Assembly: GCF_019754295.1 (NCBI RefSeq)
Contig: NZ_VIRV01000013.1
Coordinates: 1-64,000 of the forward strand
Reading direction: 5' to 3'
From: Sellimonas caecigallum
GTDB taxonomy: Bacteria; Bacillota; Clostridia; Lachnospirales; Lachnospiraceae
DNA: 64,000 nucleotides
In this document: positions 27,508 to 37,447 of the stretch, piece by piece
Layout: each line of letters begins with the position of its first letter
How positions within the stretch are numbered: the stretch's first letter is position 1
The notes under the pieces: generated by a model
Databases searched by the model: none
Seen by the model: only the letters and a program-made list of their open reading frames with translations
What the model was told of the DNA's origin: nothing
Made by a program: the position numbers and the translations under genes

Positions 27508-27843
27508 TTAATCAACACCTTTTCCGCCTTTTCCCTGTCTTTTCCTGTGAATTTTTCTACACATTTTCCCCGTCTTTGACAAAACAGCGGAAAGAAACAG
27601 TACACCCATGGCCGTACCTGCCACAAAGTACCATCGTATAGTACCCTGACTGGCATCAAAAATTTTCAGGAACAGGTAAAATCCCGTAAATAACCAATAA
27701 ATAAAATCCTCGATGGAAACCACCACTCCGTTGTGGGGTACGATCTTTCTGAAAATCCGGATACATACATAGATCCCGTATACTGTCATGCCGCTGAAAA
27801 ACGCTTTCAGAAATGCCGCCGTCTCTATCCCAAGCCCGCTCAT
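27508..27843 (-). CDS. yabQ: spore cortex protein YabQ
   Basis: 111 residues with three to four hydrophobic spans (about 6-28, 45-62, 70-90) and a basic C-terminal tail. Position between yabP and divIC and the motif FFSGMTVYGIYVCIRIFRK match YabQ, a mother-cell membrane protein needed for spore cortex. AAAAGGGG precedes the ATG; 14-bp gap from yabP. Confidence 0.88.
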   Translation of the reverse strand: MSGLGIETAAFLKAFFSGMTVYGIYVCIRIFRKIVPHNGVVVSIEDFIYWLFTGFYLFLKIFDASQGTIRWYFVAGTAMGVLFLSAVLSKTGKMCRKIHRKRQGKGGKGVD

Positions 27844-27857
27844 CCGCCGGGCCCCTT

Positions 27858-28175
27858 TTAATGAAACAGGCGCGCCAGAAGCTTCCCGCCCTGTTTCGCC
27901 GCCGGCTTCATATCCGAATACGCGATTGTGTCGATATTCCCCGACAGATCCACTTCGCCTTTTTCCAGGCTCAGTCTGTTGACATGCAAATCTGTCCCCT
28001 TGACCATCATCATCCCCTGCTCTGTCTCCAGGAGAATCTCATTGAGATCAAAGGAAAGTACATCCAGCACACCCGTGACCAGGCTTGTCTTCCGGTTGTT
28101 TACCACCAGTTTGTGCTGCCGCTTGATCTGGGCATCCTCTATACCGTTTATCATACTGCTGCTCATCATCATCAT
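27858..28175 (-). CDS. yabP: sporulation protein YabP
   Basis: 105 residues, soluble. Core motifs KLVVNNRKTSLVTGVLDVLSF and LLETEQGMMMVKG belong to the YabP/YqfC family, expressed in the mother cell and linked to coat and cortex assembly. GAGG is spaced 7 nt from the first of several ATG codons. Cotranscribed with yabQ. Confidence 0.9.
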   Translation of the reverse strand: MMMMSSSMINGIEDAQIKRQHKLVVNNRKTSLVTGVLDVLSFDLNEILLETEQGMMMVKGTDLHVNRLSLEKGEVDLSGNIDTIAYSDMKPAAKQGGKLLARLFH

Positions 28176-28265
28176 TTCTCATCCTCACTTCCGCATCGGC
28201 CTGTCTGTTTTCTGATGTATCTGTGATATACTATGACGAGCTTCCGCCTTTTATTCCTTTACGTA

Positions 28266-28505
28266 TCAGATATAACGGAAGAGATCTTTTGCCTCTTCTT
28301 TCTTTGTCGTATCCTGGATATCCATCACTTCCACTTTTACCGCCTTTGTCCCGAACTGGATTTCAATGATATCTCCTTTCTTTATCTTTACGGACGCCTT
28401 CGCCGTCTTGCCGTTCACAAGCACACGGCCCGCATCGCACGCTTCATTCGCTACCGTTCGCCTCTTGATCAGCCGGGATACTTTTAAAAATTTGTCCAGT
28501 CTCAT
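28266..28505 (-). CDS. rqcP: S4-domain RNA-binding protein RqcP (YabO/Hsp15-like)
   Basis: 79 residues, essentially one S4 domain (MRLDKFLKVSRLIKRRTVAN, then DAGRVLVNGKTAKAS). Homologues bind stalled 50S subunits and help RqcH add alanine tails. It is the first gene of the yabP-yabQ-divIC run, as in Bacillus (yabO). Confidence 0.93.
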   Translation of the reverse strand: MRLDKFLKVSRLIKRRTVANEACDAGRVLVNGKTAKASVKIKKGDIIEIQFGTKAVKVEVMDIQDTTKKEEAKDLFRYI

Positions 28506-28570
28506 GTTATATGTCCCCCTTTTTCGTACACGTTCTCCGGAGTGCAGCTATACCGTCAGCCGTGTATGCT

Positions 28571-28596
28571 AAAAACAGAGGGCCGAAGCCCTCTGT
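28571..28596 (-). terminator. terminator of hup
   Basis: 9-bp stem (28575-28583 with 28588-28596) with a TTCG tetraloop on the minus strand, followed by TTTTTAGC. Confidence 0.9.
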
Positions 28597-28619
28597 CAAA
28601 TGTTCACAAATGGAATTTC

Positions 28620-28895
28620 CTATGCGTTGATAGCATCCTTTAACGCTTTGCCCGCTTTAAATTTCGGTGCTTTGCAAGCTTCGATCTTCATTGTTTTTCC
28701 AGTCTGCGGGTTTCTTCCTTCTCTTGCAGCTCTTTCGCTTACTTCGAATGTTCCAAATCCTACTAACTGAACTTTTTCTCCTTTTTTCAGTTCTTCTGTC
28801 ACAACGTCGATGAATGCTTTCAATGCTTTTTCAGAATCTTTTTTAGAAATTTCTGCCTTTTCTGCAACTGCTGTGATTAATTCTGTTTTGTTCAT
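28620..28895 (-). CDS. hup: HU-type DNA-binding protein
   Basis: 91 residues, usual length. [40 protein letters not shown] and a basic DNA-binding arm identify HU. A dimeric DNA-bending chromosomal protein. Monocistronic: own promoter and own terminator. Confidence 0.98.
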   Translation of the reverse strand: MNKTELITAVAEKAEISKKDSEKALKAFIDVVTEELKKGEKVQLVGFGTFEVSERAAREGRNPQTGKTMKIEACKAPKFKAGKALKDAINA

Positions 28896-28997
28896 GGGTT
28901 AATTCCTCCTAAATTTTTCCGTTATAGAATCTGTGTCTTACTAGCCAATTCTACCCGGCAAAAACAACGGTTTTTCGCCATTTTGCCTTTATTTAAA

Positions 28998-29026
28998 GTT
29001 ATAACGGTTTCTCCTGTATTTGTCAA
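28998..29026 (-). promoter_or_regulatory. promoter of hup
   Basis: TTGACA (29021-29026), 17-nt spacer, TATAAC (28998-29003), with about 100 bp of leader before the ATG. Confidence 0.8.
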
Positions 29027-29083
29027 GCAAATTCTCTTCTCATCGCCCTTTTCTGCCGCGCATTTCCGGAATTTTTCACAGCC

Positions 29084-30817
29084 TTACATCATATTGTCGA
29101 TCATTGCCAAAACTTCTTTTCCCATAGCCTCAGATTTGCTGTCTGCATCTTCCAGAGAAGTGCCTTTTACTCCGTAATAGAACTTAACCTTTGGCTCGGT
29201 TCCGGATGGTCTTACACACAGCCATGCATCATCACTGAGATCATAGTAGAGTACGTTTGATTTCGGAAGGCCTGTCGGAGAAACTTCGCCTGTCTCCAGG
29301 TCTTTAATGGTGTCTGCGTCGTAATCGCGCGCCTTGAGCACTTTGTATTCTCCCACTTTTACAGGCGGATTATTCCTCAATGTCTCCAGAATAGATTTGA
29401 TCTTTTCCAGTCCTTCAATACCTTTCATTGTGACAGACTGGATCGCATCTTTGTAGTATCCATATTTTTCATACATATCGATCATCGCATCCCAGAGTGT
29501 CTTGCCCTGTGTTTTATAATAAGCCGCCGCCTCGCAGAGAGCCATCGTTGCAACGATCGCATCTTTGTCCCTGGCATGTGTGCCGATCAGACATCCATAG
29601 CTTTCTTCAAATCCGAACACATACTGCCCTTTTCCGCTCGTCTCAAATCCAAGGATCTGCTGCCCAATGTACTTAAATCCTGTCAGTACCTCGATGAGTC
29701 CAAGGCCATATGATTTCGCAATGGCATCTGCCATGTTTGTCGTCACGATCGTCTTGATGAGATATCCGTCTTCCGGAAGTCCTCTAACTGCCTTTCTCTG
29801 ACTGATCTCATACTCAGCGAGGAGGCATCCGGACATATTTCCTGTCAAGACTTTGTATTCCCCTGATTTTGTATCTTTGACGTATACCCCAAGACGGTCC
29901 GCATCCGGGTCCGTGGCAAGAACAAGGTCTGCGTCCACTTCTTTTGCAAGTTTCAGTCCAAGTGTAAAAGCCTCTTCCGCTTCCGGGTTCGGGTAAGATA
30001 CCGTCGGAAATTCTCCGTCCGGCAGTTCCTGTTCTTTCACAACATAGACGTTTTCAAATCCCAGTTCCTTAAGCACTCTTCTGGCCGGGATATTTCCGGT
30101 TCCGTGAAGCGGGGAATAGACGATTTTCAGCTCTTTTCCCACTGCATCGATGGAATCCTGATGAATGACCTGTTTTTTCAGTTCTTCCATATATGCATCA
30201 TCGATAGCTGCGCCGATCACTTCATAAAATCCTTCCCTGGCAGCGTCGTCTTTTGCCATCGTCTTCACATCGGCAAAATCAGTAACCGCCTTCACTTCAT
30301 CCATAATTCCTTTGTCGTGCGGAGGTGTGATCTGTGCGCCGTCTTCCCAGTACACTTTGTAGCCGTTGTATTCCGGCGGATTGTGGCTGGCTGTAATGTT
30401 TATCCCTGCGATACATCCCAGTTTTCTCACTGCAAATGAGAGTTCCGGAGTTGGGCGGAGACTTTCAAACACGTACGCCTTGATACCGTTTGCGGCAAGA
30501 CAAAGAGCCGCTTCATCAGCAAATTCCGGGGACATCCTTCTGGAGTCATACGCGATAGCAACACCTTTTTCTTTCGCATCTTTTTTTGTGATATAGTTGG
30601 CAAGCCCCTGTGTGGCTCTTCGTACCGTATAAATATTCATACGGTTTATTCCTGCGCCAATGACGCCTCTAAGCCCCGCAGTACCAAATTCCAGATCTTT
30701 GTAGAATCGATCTTCGATTTCCTTTTCATCCGATGCGATACTCTGAAGCTCTGCCTTTGTATCAGCATCAAAGTATGTACCGCCTAACCATTCCTCATAT
30801 TTTTCACGATATCCCAT
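29084..30817 (-). CDS. pgcA: phosphoglucomutase/phosphomannomutase (PgcA type)
   Basis: 577 residues. Four-domain alpha-D-phosphohexomutase: GTAGLRGVIGAG (substrate entry), phosphoserine loop ITASHNPPEYNGYK (about 140-153), metal loop DPDADRLG (about 305), sugar loop GFEESYG, phosphate loop RPSGTEPK. It interconverts glucose 1- and 6-phosphate, feeding GlgC/GlgD and envelope sugars. GGAGGTACAAAAA before ATG 30817 decides the start over an earlier in-frame codon. Confidence 0.95.
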   Translation of the reverse strand: MGYREKYEEWLGGTYFDADTKAELQSIASDEKEIEDRFYKDLEFGTAGLRGVIGAGINRMNIYTVRRATQGLANYITKKDAKEKGVAIAYDSRRMSPEFADEAALCLAANGIKAYVFESLRPTPELSFAVRKLGCIAGINITASHNPPEYNGYKVYWEDGAQITPPHDKGIMDEVKAVTDFADVKTMAKDDAAREGFYEVIGAAIDDAYMEELKKQVIHQDSIDAVGKELKIVYSPLHGTGNIPARRVLKELGFENVYVVKEQELPDGEFPTVSYPNPEAEEAFTLGLKLAKEVDADLVLATDPDADRLGVYVKDTKSGEYKVLTGNMSGCLLAEYEISQRKAVRGLPEDGYLIKTIVTTNMADAIAKSYGLGLIEVLTGFKYIGQQILGFETSGKGQYVFGFEESYGCLIGTHARDKDAIVATMALCEAAAYYKTQGKTLWDAMIDMYEKYGYYKDAIQSVTMKGIEGLEKIKSILETLRNNPPVKVGEYKVLKARDYDADTIKDLETGEVSPTGLPKSNVLYYDLSDDAWLCVRPSGTEPKVKFYYGVKGTSLEDADSKSEAMGKEVLAMIDNMM

Positions 30818-30855
30818 TTTTTGTACCTCCTGATTGGTCTTATCTATGTGCAATA

Positions 30856-31860
30856 TTATACACTACTCTTTCCTAAATGAAAAGAAAATATCTGCTCCAA
30901 AAAACGTTTCTTCATCTCAGTCTGTTCAATGGAAACCCGCAGTTTTTCTACACTTTTCGTGGAAATCCATGCTTTGTTTGAATTGTAGTAAGTGTTTGCA
31001 CACTTCCAAAATTTCTCCGGGTAAGACAGGCGCAGCGCCAGGTATTTCTTCTCCTCCTCTGAGAGCGGATTGACCGCAGTGTAAGCCCTCATGATCTCTG
31101 CACCGAGCTTGCTGTTCCACTGATGCTTTTCCATAACTTTTCTGAGAAAATAGTAAAGATCCGCCGCCTGAATATCCGTGCAAAAATGTTCAAAGTTGAC
31201 TACGCGTATCTCTCCTCCCGCCATTACGATAAGATTATGGTAATTGTACTCGCCATGTATGAGGCATCCCTGCTCCTTCGCTTCCCGTCGTATCTTTTCA
31301 TACCCGGACTCCAACAGCCCCTGCTCCGCGCTGACCGCCACATCGTACATGAGCTGAAAACATTCCAGAAACTTTGTCTCAAACTCCCCTTTTACCGTCT
31401 TCTTCCGGATAAAGGTGCGCACTTTTTTGAGTTCCCTGTTGTGCTTTCCAAACTCTTCTGCCAAATCTGACGCCGGGAATCCGCTGGAAACTTCCGGAAA
31501 TCTCAAAATCCGGTGGAGTTTTGCCAGATTTTTCGCCGCCTCCAGAAGCTCTCCTGTCTTGCGCACATCACATTCTTTGCCGCGAAACCATTTTTTCAGA
31601 TAATATTTTGTCCCATCTTCCGTCACAGAAATATAGCTTCCGTCTTTATTCATGATCAGCTCGTCTGTCTCCATCTGCCCCTGTTCTTTCATCGCGCTGT
31701 GGATTTTTTCAAGAACCAGGACTCTCGCCTGTGACAGAGACGCCTCGCAAAGCAGCAGAGGTCCTTCTTCGGTCTCACAGAGCATGGCACCTCTGACCTT
31801 TCGGACCTCTTTTACTTCTATCGGATACTGATCCAGTACTGTCAAATCATAATCCCCCAT
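30856..31860 (-). CDS. CotS-family kinase-like protein (spore coat type)
   Basis: 334 residues with a choline/aminoglycoside-kinase fold: LIHGEYNYHNLIVM matches the catalytic loop (H-G-D/E-x-x-x-x-N) and VVNFEHFCTDIQAADLYYFLRK the metal/second motif, where the usual Asp of ID is replaced by Asn-Phe-Glu. Such CotS-like proteins are found in spore coats; whether they phosphorylate anything is unknown. The altered HGD (HGE) and IDF (NFE) motifs make activity doubtful. AGGGGGCAGTT precedes the ATG. Confidence 0.8.
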   Translation of the reverse strand: MGDYDLTVLDQYPIEVKEVRKVRGAMLCETEEGPLLLCEASLSQARVLVLEKIHSAMKEQGQMETDELIMNKDGSYISVTEDGTKYYLKKWFRGKECDVRKTGELLEAAKNLAKLHRILRFPEVSSGFPASDLAEEFGKHNRELKKVRTFIRKKTVKGEFETKFLECFQLMYDVAVSAEQGLLESGYEKIRREAKEQGCLIHGEYNYHNLIVMAGGEIRVVNFEHFCTDIQAADLYYFLRKVMEKHQWNSKLGAEIMRAYTAVNPLSEEEKKYLALRLSYPEKFWKCANTYYNSNKAWISTKSVEKLRVSIEQTEMKKRFLEQIFSFHLGKSSV

Positions 31861-31943
31861 AACTGCCCCCTGTCTTCTGATTCAATATTCTCTCTAATCT
31901 ATGAATCCCAGACGGCAAATAGAACACGAAAGAAGGCCAAAGC

Positions 31944-33311
31944 CTAGCCTTGACCTCCTCTTTTTTCCATCTCCAAAGCCCTGGAAATAAGGTATTCTCT
32001 TTCATTTTTTCCCGGATCATCCACTACTTCCGCAAGAAGTGCATTCAAAATCTCGCCCATCTCCTTACCCGGCATAATACCTGCAGATATGAGATCCTTC
32101 CCGTTAACGTGGAGCTCTTTGAGCGAGACGCATTCTCCTCTTCTCAAAATCTCTTTATATACACTCTCCACCCCTTTTATATTGGCAATCTTTTCTTCTC
32201 TGTGGTACGTACTCTGCGCCAAAGTATCCGCCATACGAACTTCGAGATAAGCTGGGAATAATTCTTGTCCAATCTCTTTCATAGCCCGTCTGACCGGCTT
32301 CCCTTCGGCCGGCATCCGGCAGTCGTGGTAAAGCACGAGTTTTGATACCTTCCTTGTCGTATCATTGTCAAATTTCAGGCGCCTCATGACGTCTTTTACT
32401 ATCCGCTCACTTCCGATCGCATGCTTTTTAAAATGCGCCGTACCGTCCTGATCCATAGTCTTGTACTCTGGTTTTCCCATGTCATGGAAAAGCATTGTAA
32501 GACGGAGGACTTTGTCTGCCCGAATCGCCTTAAGCGCCTCGATCGTATGGACGCCCACATTGTACATATGATGCGGCGTCTCCTGAGTGGTTTCCATCAT
32601 CCGGTCAAATTCCGGCAGAATGACGTTCGTTATCCCAAGCTCATATGCCAAAAGGAGGAGCTCCGGATGTGGGGAAACAAGAAGTTTGACAAGCTCTGTC
32701 TGTATCCTCTCGGCACTGATCTTCCGAAGTGTCCCTGCAAGCTTTCGAATAGCATCTTTTGTATCTTCATGAATGTCAAATCCAAGCTGGGCCGAAAACC
32801 GGACTGCTCTCAATATCCTGAGCGCATCCTCCGAAAACCGTTCCCTGGCATTCCCGACACAACGGATAACACCGTTTTCCAAATCTTCCATACCGCCGAA
32901 AATATCCTGCAGCCCTTCTTTGTCATTGTAGGCCATGGCATTGATCGTAAAGTCTCTTCTCAGAAGATCCTCATGAAGGTTTCCTGTAAACAGCACTTCT
33001 TTCGGATGTCTTCCATCTTCATAGTCTCCATCGATCCGGTAAGTTGTGACTTCAAATCCTTCCTTCCCACGCATGACAGTTACCGTCCCATGCTCAATTC
33101 CGGTGTCGACCGTTCTTTCAAAAAGCTCCTTGATCTGATCCGGCTTTGCTGACGTCGTAATATCCCAGTCTTCCGGCTTTCGTCCCAATATCGAATCCCT
33201 CACACATCCGCCTACAACATACGCTTCAAAGCCGCGGCTTTGAAGCGTAGTGATGATCTCATTTACTCTTTGCGGTATTTCTATTCTGACCGCTTTTTCG
33301 ATGTTGCCCAT
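31944..33311 (-). CDS. cca: CCA-adding tRNA nucleotidyltransferase with HD domain
   Basis: 455 residues. Head domain: YVVGGCVRDSILGRKPEDWD with the catalytic DxD pair, then RRDFTINAMAYN and RILRAVRFSAQLGF. An HD domain follows (LFHDMGKPEYKTMDQ, about 260). It adds CCA to tRNA 3' ends, which matters here because none of the four tRNA genes in the window encodes CCA. ATG 33311 is 1 bp after the proS stop, so translation is coupled; longer in-frame starts would run inside proS. Confidence 0.95.
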   Translation of the reverse strand: MGNIEKAVRIEIPQRVNEIITTLQSRGFEAYVVGGCVRDSILGRKPEDWDITTSAKPDQIKELFERTVDTGIEHGTVTVMRGKEGFEVTTYRIDGDYEDGRHPKEVLFTGNLHEDLLRRDFTINAMAYNDKEGLQDIFGGMEDLENGVIRCVGNARERFSEDALRILRAVRFSAQLGFDIHEDTKDAIRKLAGTLRKISAERIQTELVKLLVSPHPELLLLAYELGITNVILPEFDRMMETTQETPHHMYNVGVHTIEALKAIRADKVLRLTMLFHDMGKPEYKTMDQDGTAHFKKHAIGSERIVKDVMRRLKFDNDTTRKVSKLVLYHDCRMPAEGKPVRRAMKEIGQELFPAYLEVRMADTLAQSTYHREEKIANIKGVESVYKEILRRGECVSLKELHVNGKDLISAGIMPGKEMGEILNALLAEVVDDPGKNEREYLISRALEMEKRGGQG

Positions 33312-33312
33312 T

Positions 33313-34755
33313 TTAGTATGATTTTCCCCAGAAAACTTTATATTTCGCTTTCTTTCCACAATAGATGCAAGTATCTGAGATCGCGTCCTCATCTTCGATG
33401 AGACATCTGGATCCGGCTCCACCCGTCTCCGTTTTGATCTCGTCTTCACATTTTTCATCTCCGCACCACATTGCCTTGATGAATCCGCGATTTTCTTTAA
33501 ACTTTTCCTTCATCTCATCCATCGTCACTGCCTCGTCGATGTGTGAATCCAGGAAGGCCTTAGCTCTGTCATACATGTCTTTCTGGATCGTTTCAAGCAA
33601 GTCTCCGAGTTTTTCTGCTACTTCTTCCATAGAGAAAACGATCTTCTCTCTTGTATCTCTTCTCACGACGACAACCTGTTTTTTTTCGATGTCTTTTGGT
33701 CCGATCTCGATACGAGCTGGAATTCCCAGCATCTCCTGTTCGCTGAATTTCCATCCCGGGCTCTTCTCTGAATCATCGATGTCGGCACGGATTCCTGCTG
33801 CCTGCACTGCTGCCAAAAGTTCTTCTGCTTTCTCAAGCACGCCTTCCTTATGCTGGGCTACCGGAATGACGCGCACCTGTTTTGGTGCAATTCTTGGCGG
33901 AAGCACAAGCCCGCTGTCATCTCCGTGAACCATGATGATGGCTCCGATAATTCTTGTGGACAGTCCCCAGGAAGTTTCGTATACGCTTTTTAATTCATTG
34001 TCTTTATCCAGGTATTTGATATCGAATGCGTCCGGGAATGCTTTTCCGAAGAAATGGCTCGTAGCTGACTGAAGCGCTTTTCCGTCGTGCATCAGGGCCT
34101 CTACTGTGTACGTATCCTGCGCCCCTGCAAACTTCTCGCTTTCTGTCTTTCTTCCAGCTACATACGGAATTGCCAGTGATTCACTTATGAAATCACGGTA
34201 TACTCTCCACATCAGGAGCGTTCTCTCCTCAGCTTCTTCGTATGTCGCATGAATCGTATGTCCTTCCTGCCACAGGAATTCTCTGGAGCGAAGGAACGGG
34301 CGAGTCGTCTTTTCCCATCTCAGAACGGAATTCCACTGATTCCACACTTTCGGAAGATCACGATAAGACTGTACCGTGCGGCTCCAAAGTTCACAGAATA
34401 ATGTCTCGGATGTCGGACGGATACAAAATCTCTCCTGCAGCCTTTCCATTCCTCCATGTGTAACCCATGCAACTTCCGGCGCAAATCCTTCCACATGATC
34501 TGCCTCTTTCTGGAGCAGATTTTCCGGAATCAGCATTGGAAGATACACATTCTCCACGCCTGTCTCTTTAAATCTTTTATCCAGGTCTGCCCGGATATTT
34601 TCCCAGATGGCATATCCGTTCGGAAGATAATTCAAACACCCTTTCACACTTGAGTAGTCGCAAAGCTCTGCCTCCCGTACTACATCTGTATACCACTGCG
34701 CAAAATCTTCTTCTCTGGAAGTGATCGCTTTTACAAATTTCTTGTCATTGGCCAT
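33313..34755 (-). CDS. proS: prolyl-tRNA synthetase, short archaeal/eukaryal-like type
   Basis: 480 residues, the length of the ProS form that lacks the editing insertion of the long bacterial type. Class II motifs: [13 protein letters not shown] (motif 1 area), [20 protein letters not shown] (motif 2 area) and motif 3 in GSRCLIEDE region with a C-terminal zinc-like cluster (CGDEKCED ... [18 protein letters not shown], typical C-terminal Tyr). GGAGATAAAGGAT decides ATG 34755. Expression is under the T-box leader just upstream. Confidence 0.96.
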   Translation of the reverse strand: MANDKKFVKAITSREEDFAQWYTDVVREAELCDYSSVKGCLNYLPNGYAIWENIRADLDKRFKETGVENVYLPMLIPENLLQKEADHVEGFAPEVAWVTHGGMERLQERFCIRPTSETLFCELWSRTVQSYRDLPKVWNQWNSVLRWEKTTRPFLRSREFLWQEGHTIHATYEEAEERTLLMWRVYRDFISESLAIPYVAGRKTESEKFAGAQDTYTVEALMHDGKALQSATSHFFGKAFPDAFDIKYLDKDNELKSVYETSWGLSTRIIGAIIMVHGDDSGLVLPPRIAPKQVRVIPVAQHKEGVLEKAEELLAAVQAAGIRADIDDSEKSPGWKFSEQEMLGIPARIEIGPKDIEKKQVVVVRRDTREKIVFSMEEVAEKLGDLLETIQKDMYDRAKAFLDSHIDEAVTMDEMKEKFKENRGFIKAMWCGDEKCEDEIKTETGGAGSRCLIEDEDAISDTCIYCGKKAKYKVFWGKSY

Positions 34756-34837
34756 ATCCTTTATCTCCTTTCTCAAATTCCCCTTCTTCGGGGATCTATC
34801 TGCTCTCGGGGCGAATCCGAAGAATGTTCCTGCCAAC

Positions 34838-35095
34838 AAAAAACACCGGCCATCCGTCCCACTAGGGACCGGATAACCGGCGGTACCACCCTGATTAACT
34901 GGCCGGATCTGACCCGGCAGTTCTCTTCATTCATCATTAACGCTGATAACACGCTGCATTTTCATGCAGAAGCTCCAAGGCCGGTTCGACCGTTTTCCGT
35001 TAAAGACTTGCACCACCCGTCTCTTCTCTGAAACTTCCATTCGATCTACTAATCCTCTTCTCTGCCCATTTTTATAAGGCTTTCGCCATGAAATT
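34838..35095 (-). promoter_or_regulatory. T-box leader of proS
   Basis: The T-box sequence AGGGTGGTACCGCC is at 34879-34892 on the minus strand. Upstream are the stem I elements TTAGTAGATC (AGTA-type bulge, about 35043-35052) and the apical AGAGAAGAGACGGGTGGTG. A likely proline specifier CCG lies at 34982-34984 within GAACCGG. The terminator stem pairs 34846-34860 with 34865-34880 and ends in TTTTTT. Uncharged tRNA-Pro would stabilise the antiterminator and turn on proS-cca. The specifier call is from pattern, not folding. Confidence 0.92.
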
Positions 35096-35102
35096 ATTGG
35101 TT

Positions 35103-35131
35103 ATTTTACCGTAAAAACCATGCTGTGTCAA
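35103..35131 (-). promoter_or_regulatory. promoter of the proS T-box transcript
   Basis: TTGACA (35126-35131), 17-nt spacer, TAAAAT (35103-35108). Confidence 0.8.
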
Positions 35132-35201
35132 GGCATCCACCCGGATTTTGGCACTTGATATTTTGTTTTTTCCTCTCTTTGCCTTCCTCGATCGCGGACT
35201 A

Positions 35202-35230
35202 TTGTGTTTGGTGCAAGTTTATGGTATGGT
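35202..35230 (+). promoter_or_regulatory. candidate promoter of the RluA gene
   Basis: TTGTGT (35202-35207), 17-nt spacer, TATGGT (35225-35230). 35132-35201 holds nothing else that I can name. Confidence 0.45.
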
Positions 35231-35265
35231 TACGTGGAATATTGAAATGAATGAGGAGGAGTCCC

Positions 35266-35961
35266 GTGAAACCTGAAATCTTGTATGAAGACAATGACAT
35301 CATCGTCTGCCGCAAACCGGCAAATATAGCTGTCCAGACAGCCGCCCTTTCTTCCGGGGATCTGGTCAGCGTTTTGAAAAATCATCTGTACCGCCAGGCA
35401 AGAAAGGCATCCACCCCTCAAAAAGGGGAACCGTATCTTGCGGTCATCCACCGTCTTGACCAGCCTGTGGAGGGACTTCTCGTATTTGGAAAAACAAAAA
35501 AAGCCGCTTCCGATCTAAGCCGCCAGCTTCAGAAAGACCATTTCGGAAAATACTACAAGGCTGTCGTCCAGGGATTTGCGCCAATGGATGAGGGAGAACT
35601 TTGCGACTATCTCGTCAAAGACGGAAAGACGAACCTGTCTCGCGTGTGCACTCCTTCCACGCCCGGGGCCAAAAAAGCCTCTCTCCATTACCGCGTTCTT
35701 TCCAAAAAAGAAGAGAAAGGTGTGACCCTCTCTCTTCTTGAAATCCATCTGCACACGGGACGCCATCATCAGATCCGCGTCCAGCTTGCCCATGCAGGCT
35801 GTCCGCTTCTCGGCGACCGCAAATACAACCCGACCGGTCTTTGTGTATCTGGTCTGGCCCTCTGCGCCTGCCGACTGGAATTTCTTCATCCCGTGACCAA
35901 AGAACTGATGCGTTTTGAGACGGAATCTCAATCTCCGTCCTTTGAATTCCCTATTTTTTAA
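35266..35961 (+). CDS. RluA-family RNA pseudouridine synthase
   Basis: 231 residues. The catalytic Asp is in VIHRLDQPVEGLLVFGKT (about 75), and LEIHLHTGRHHQIRVQLAHAGCPLLGD is the second family motif. It isomerises uridines in rRNA or tRNA; the target is unknown. No S4 domain. The start is probably GTG 35266, because AGGAGGA lies 5 nt before it; the ATG at 35251 overlaps that ribosome site. Confidence 0.93.
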   Translation: MKPEILYEDNDIIVCRKPANIAVQTAALSSGDLVSVLKNHLYRQARKASTPQKGEPYLAVIHRLDQPVEGLLVFGKTKKAASDLSRQLQKDHFGKYYKAVVQGFAPMDEGELCDYLVKDGKTNLSRVCTPSTPGAKKASLHYRVLSKKEEKGVTLSLLEIHLHTGRHHQIRVQLAHAGCPLLGDRKYNPTGLCVSGLALCACRLEFLHPVTKELMRFETESQSPSFEFPIF

Positions 35962-36016
35962 TCCTTAGCATTTTTATATCAACCCGGTTATTTACAAGCA
36001 TACTTTCACGGTCTCA

Positions 36017-36292
36017 CTATTCTTCCGCATCTTCTTCGGCCAATGCCTGCTCGTATCTCTCAAGAATAATACTCTGGATACGGTTTCTTGTGTCCGAATT
36101 AATCGGATGAGCAATGTCTCTATATTCTCCGTCCAATGCTTTTTTGCTAGGCATGGCGATGAATAACCCTTTTTCTCCTTCGATAACTTTGATGTCGTGG
36201 ACAACAAACTCTTCGTCCATCGTGATCGACACCACTGCTTTTAATTTCCCCTCTTTTGCTACTTTACGTACACGCACATCTGTAATTTGCAT
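36017..36292 (-). CDS. spoVG: SpoVG regulatory protein
   Basis: 91 residues. [32 protein letters not shown] and [21 protein letters not shown] are SpoVG hallmarks. In other Firmicutes it binds DNA and RNA and affects septation, sporulation and envelope genes. Here it is downstream of glgC-glgD (36-bp gap), not before glmU as in Bacillus. Confidence 0.97.
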   Translation of the reverse strand: MQITDVRVRKVAKEGKLKAVVSITMDEEFVVHDIKVIEGEKGLFIAMPSKKALDGEYRDIAHPINSDTRNRIQSIILERYEQALAEEDAEE

Positions 36293-36328
36293 AATTACCG
36301 GCCCCTTTCTTAAGTACTCAGTCTCTTT

Positions 36329-37447
36329 CTAAAGCGCATATCTCTCATTCTTTTCAACAACTATCTTTATGCCGTTTTCTCCTACATGCCTTGTGTTGGC
36401 CCGGATCGTATCACGGCTCTCGACAATGCAGTTTTCTATGTATGTGTTATCCCCCAGATACACATCATTCAAGATGATGGAATTCTTTACCACACAGTTA
36501 TTTCCGATGAATGCCTTCTTAAACAGGATCGAATTCTCCACTGTCCCGTTAACAATACACCCGCTTGACACCAGACTGTTCTTTACACACGCGCCCGGAT
36601 TATATTTTGCAGGCGGCAGATCACTTACTTTTGAGTAAATGGACGGATATTCCTTGAAAAAGTAGTTTCTCACTTCCGGTTTCAGGAAATCCATGTTTGT
36701 CTGATAGTACGCGTCTACTGTGGAAATATTGTTCCAGTAATTTTTCATTCTATATCCATAGATTTTTTTCAGGTTTTTATAACGGATCAGAATATCGGTT
36801 ACGAAATCAAACCGTTCTTCTTCTGCAGCATGCTCGATCAGGTCGATGAGCTGTCTCCTGCGGATGATATAGATACCTGTAGAGACGGTAGTGGAATTTG
36901 CCACCATCGGCTTTTCTTCAAATTCATGGATCCTCATGGTGTCATCCATCTTGATCGTGCCAAACCGTGTGGCGTCTTCTCCCGGTTCCAGGTCTTTGCA
37001 CACAACGGTAATATCCGCTTTCTTCTGAATATGGTACTCAAGCACCTCATTGTAATCCAGCTTATACACTGCATCCCCCGAAGTGATAATGACATACGGT
37101 TCATGGCATTTCTTCAGGAAATCCAGATTCTGATAGATGGCGTCCGCTGTTCCGCGGTACCAATATCCGTTTTCTAATGTAATTGTAGGAGTAAATACGA
37201 AAAGTCCTCCCTGCTTTCTTCCAAAGTCCCACCACTTGGATGAGCTGAGATGCTCATTCAGTGACCTGGCATTGTACTGTGTGAGCACTGCCACTTTCTG
37301 TATATGTGAATTTGTCATGTTACTCAATGCAAAATCAATACATCTGTAACTTCCGGCTATCGGCATTGCAGCAACTGCGCGCTTATGTGTCAGTTCACGC
37401 ATCTTGTGATTATTTCCGCCTGCCAAAATGATTCCTACTGCTTTCAT
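36329..37447 (-). CDS. glgD: glucose-1-phosphate adenylyltransferase subunit GlgD
   Basis: 372 residues. An N-terminal nucleotidyltransferase fold ([26 protein letters not shown]) and a C-terminal left-handed helix domain. The G-x-G-x-R-L donor loop is changed to [10 protein letters not shown], as usual in GlgD, which is mainly a regulatory partner of GlgC. It overlaps glgC by 4 bp (ATGA). Makes ADP-glucose for glycogen with GlgC. Confidence 0.95.
   Translation of the reverse strand: MKAVGIILAGGNNHKMRELTHKRAVAAMPIAGSYRCIDFALSNMTNSHIQKVAVLTQYNARSLNEHLSSSKWWDFGRKQGGLFVFTPTITLENGYWYRGTADAIYQNLDFLKKCHEPYVIITSGDAVYKLDYNEVLEYHIQKKADITVVCKDLEPGEDATRFGTIKMDDTMRIHEFEEKPMVANSTTVSTGIYIIRRRQLIDLIEHAAEEERFDFVTDILIRYKNLKKIYGYRMKNYWNNISTVDAYYQTNMDFLKPEVRNYFFKEYPSIYSKVSDLPPAKYNPGACVKNSLVSSGCIVNGTVENSILFKKAFIGNNCVVKNSIILNDVYLGDNTYIENCIVESRDTIRANTRHVGENGIKIVVEKNERYAL

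Noticed and set aside
33312-33458. N-terminal extension of cca into proS
   Set aside because: The extension would overlap proS out of frame, is rich in Arg/Lys/Ser without family similarity, and the family start motif follows ATG 33311 normally.
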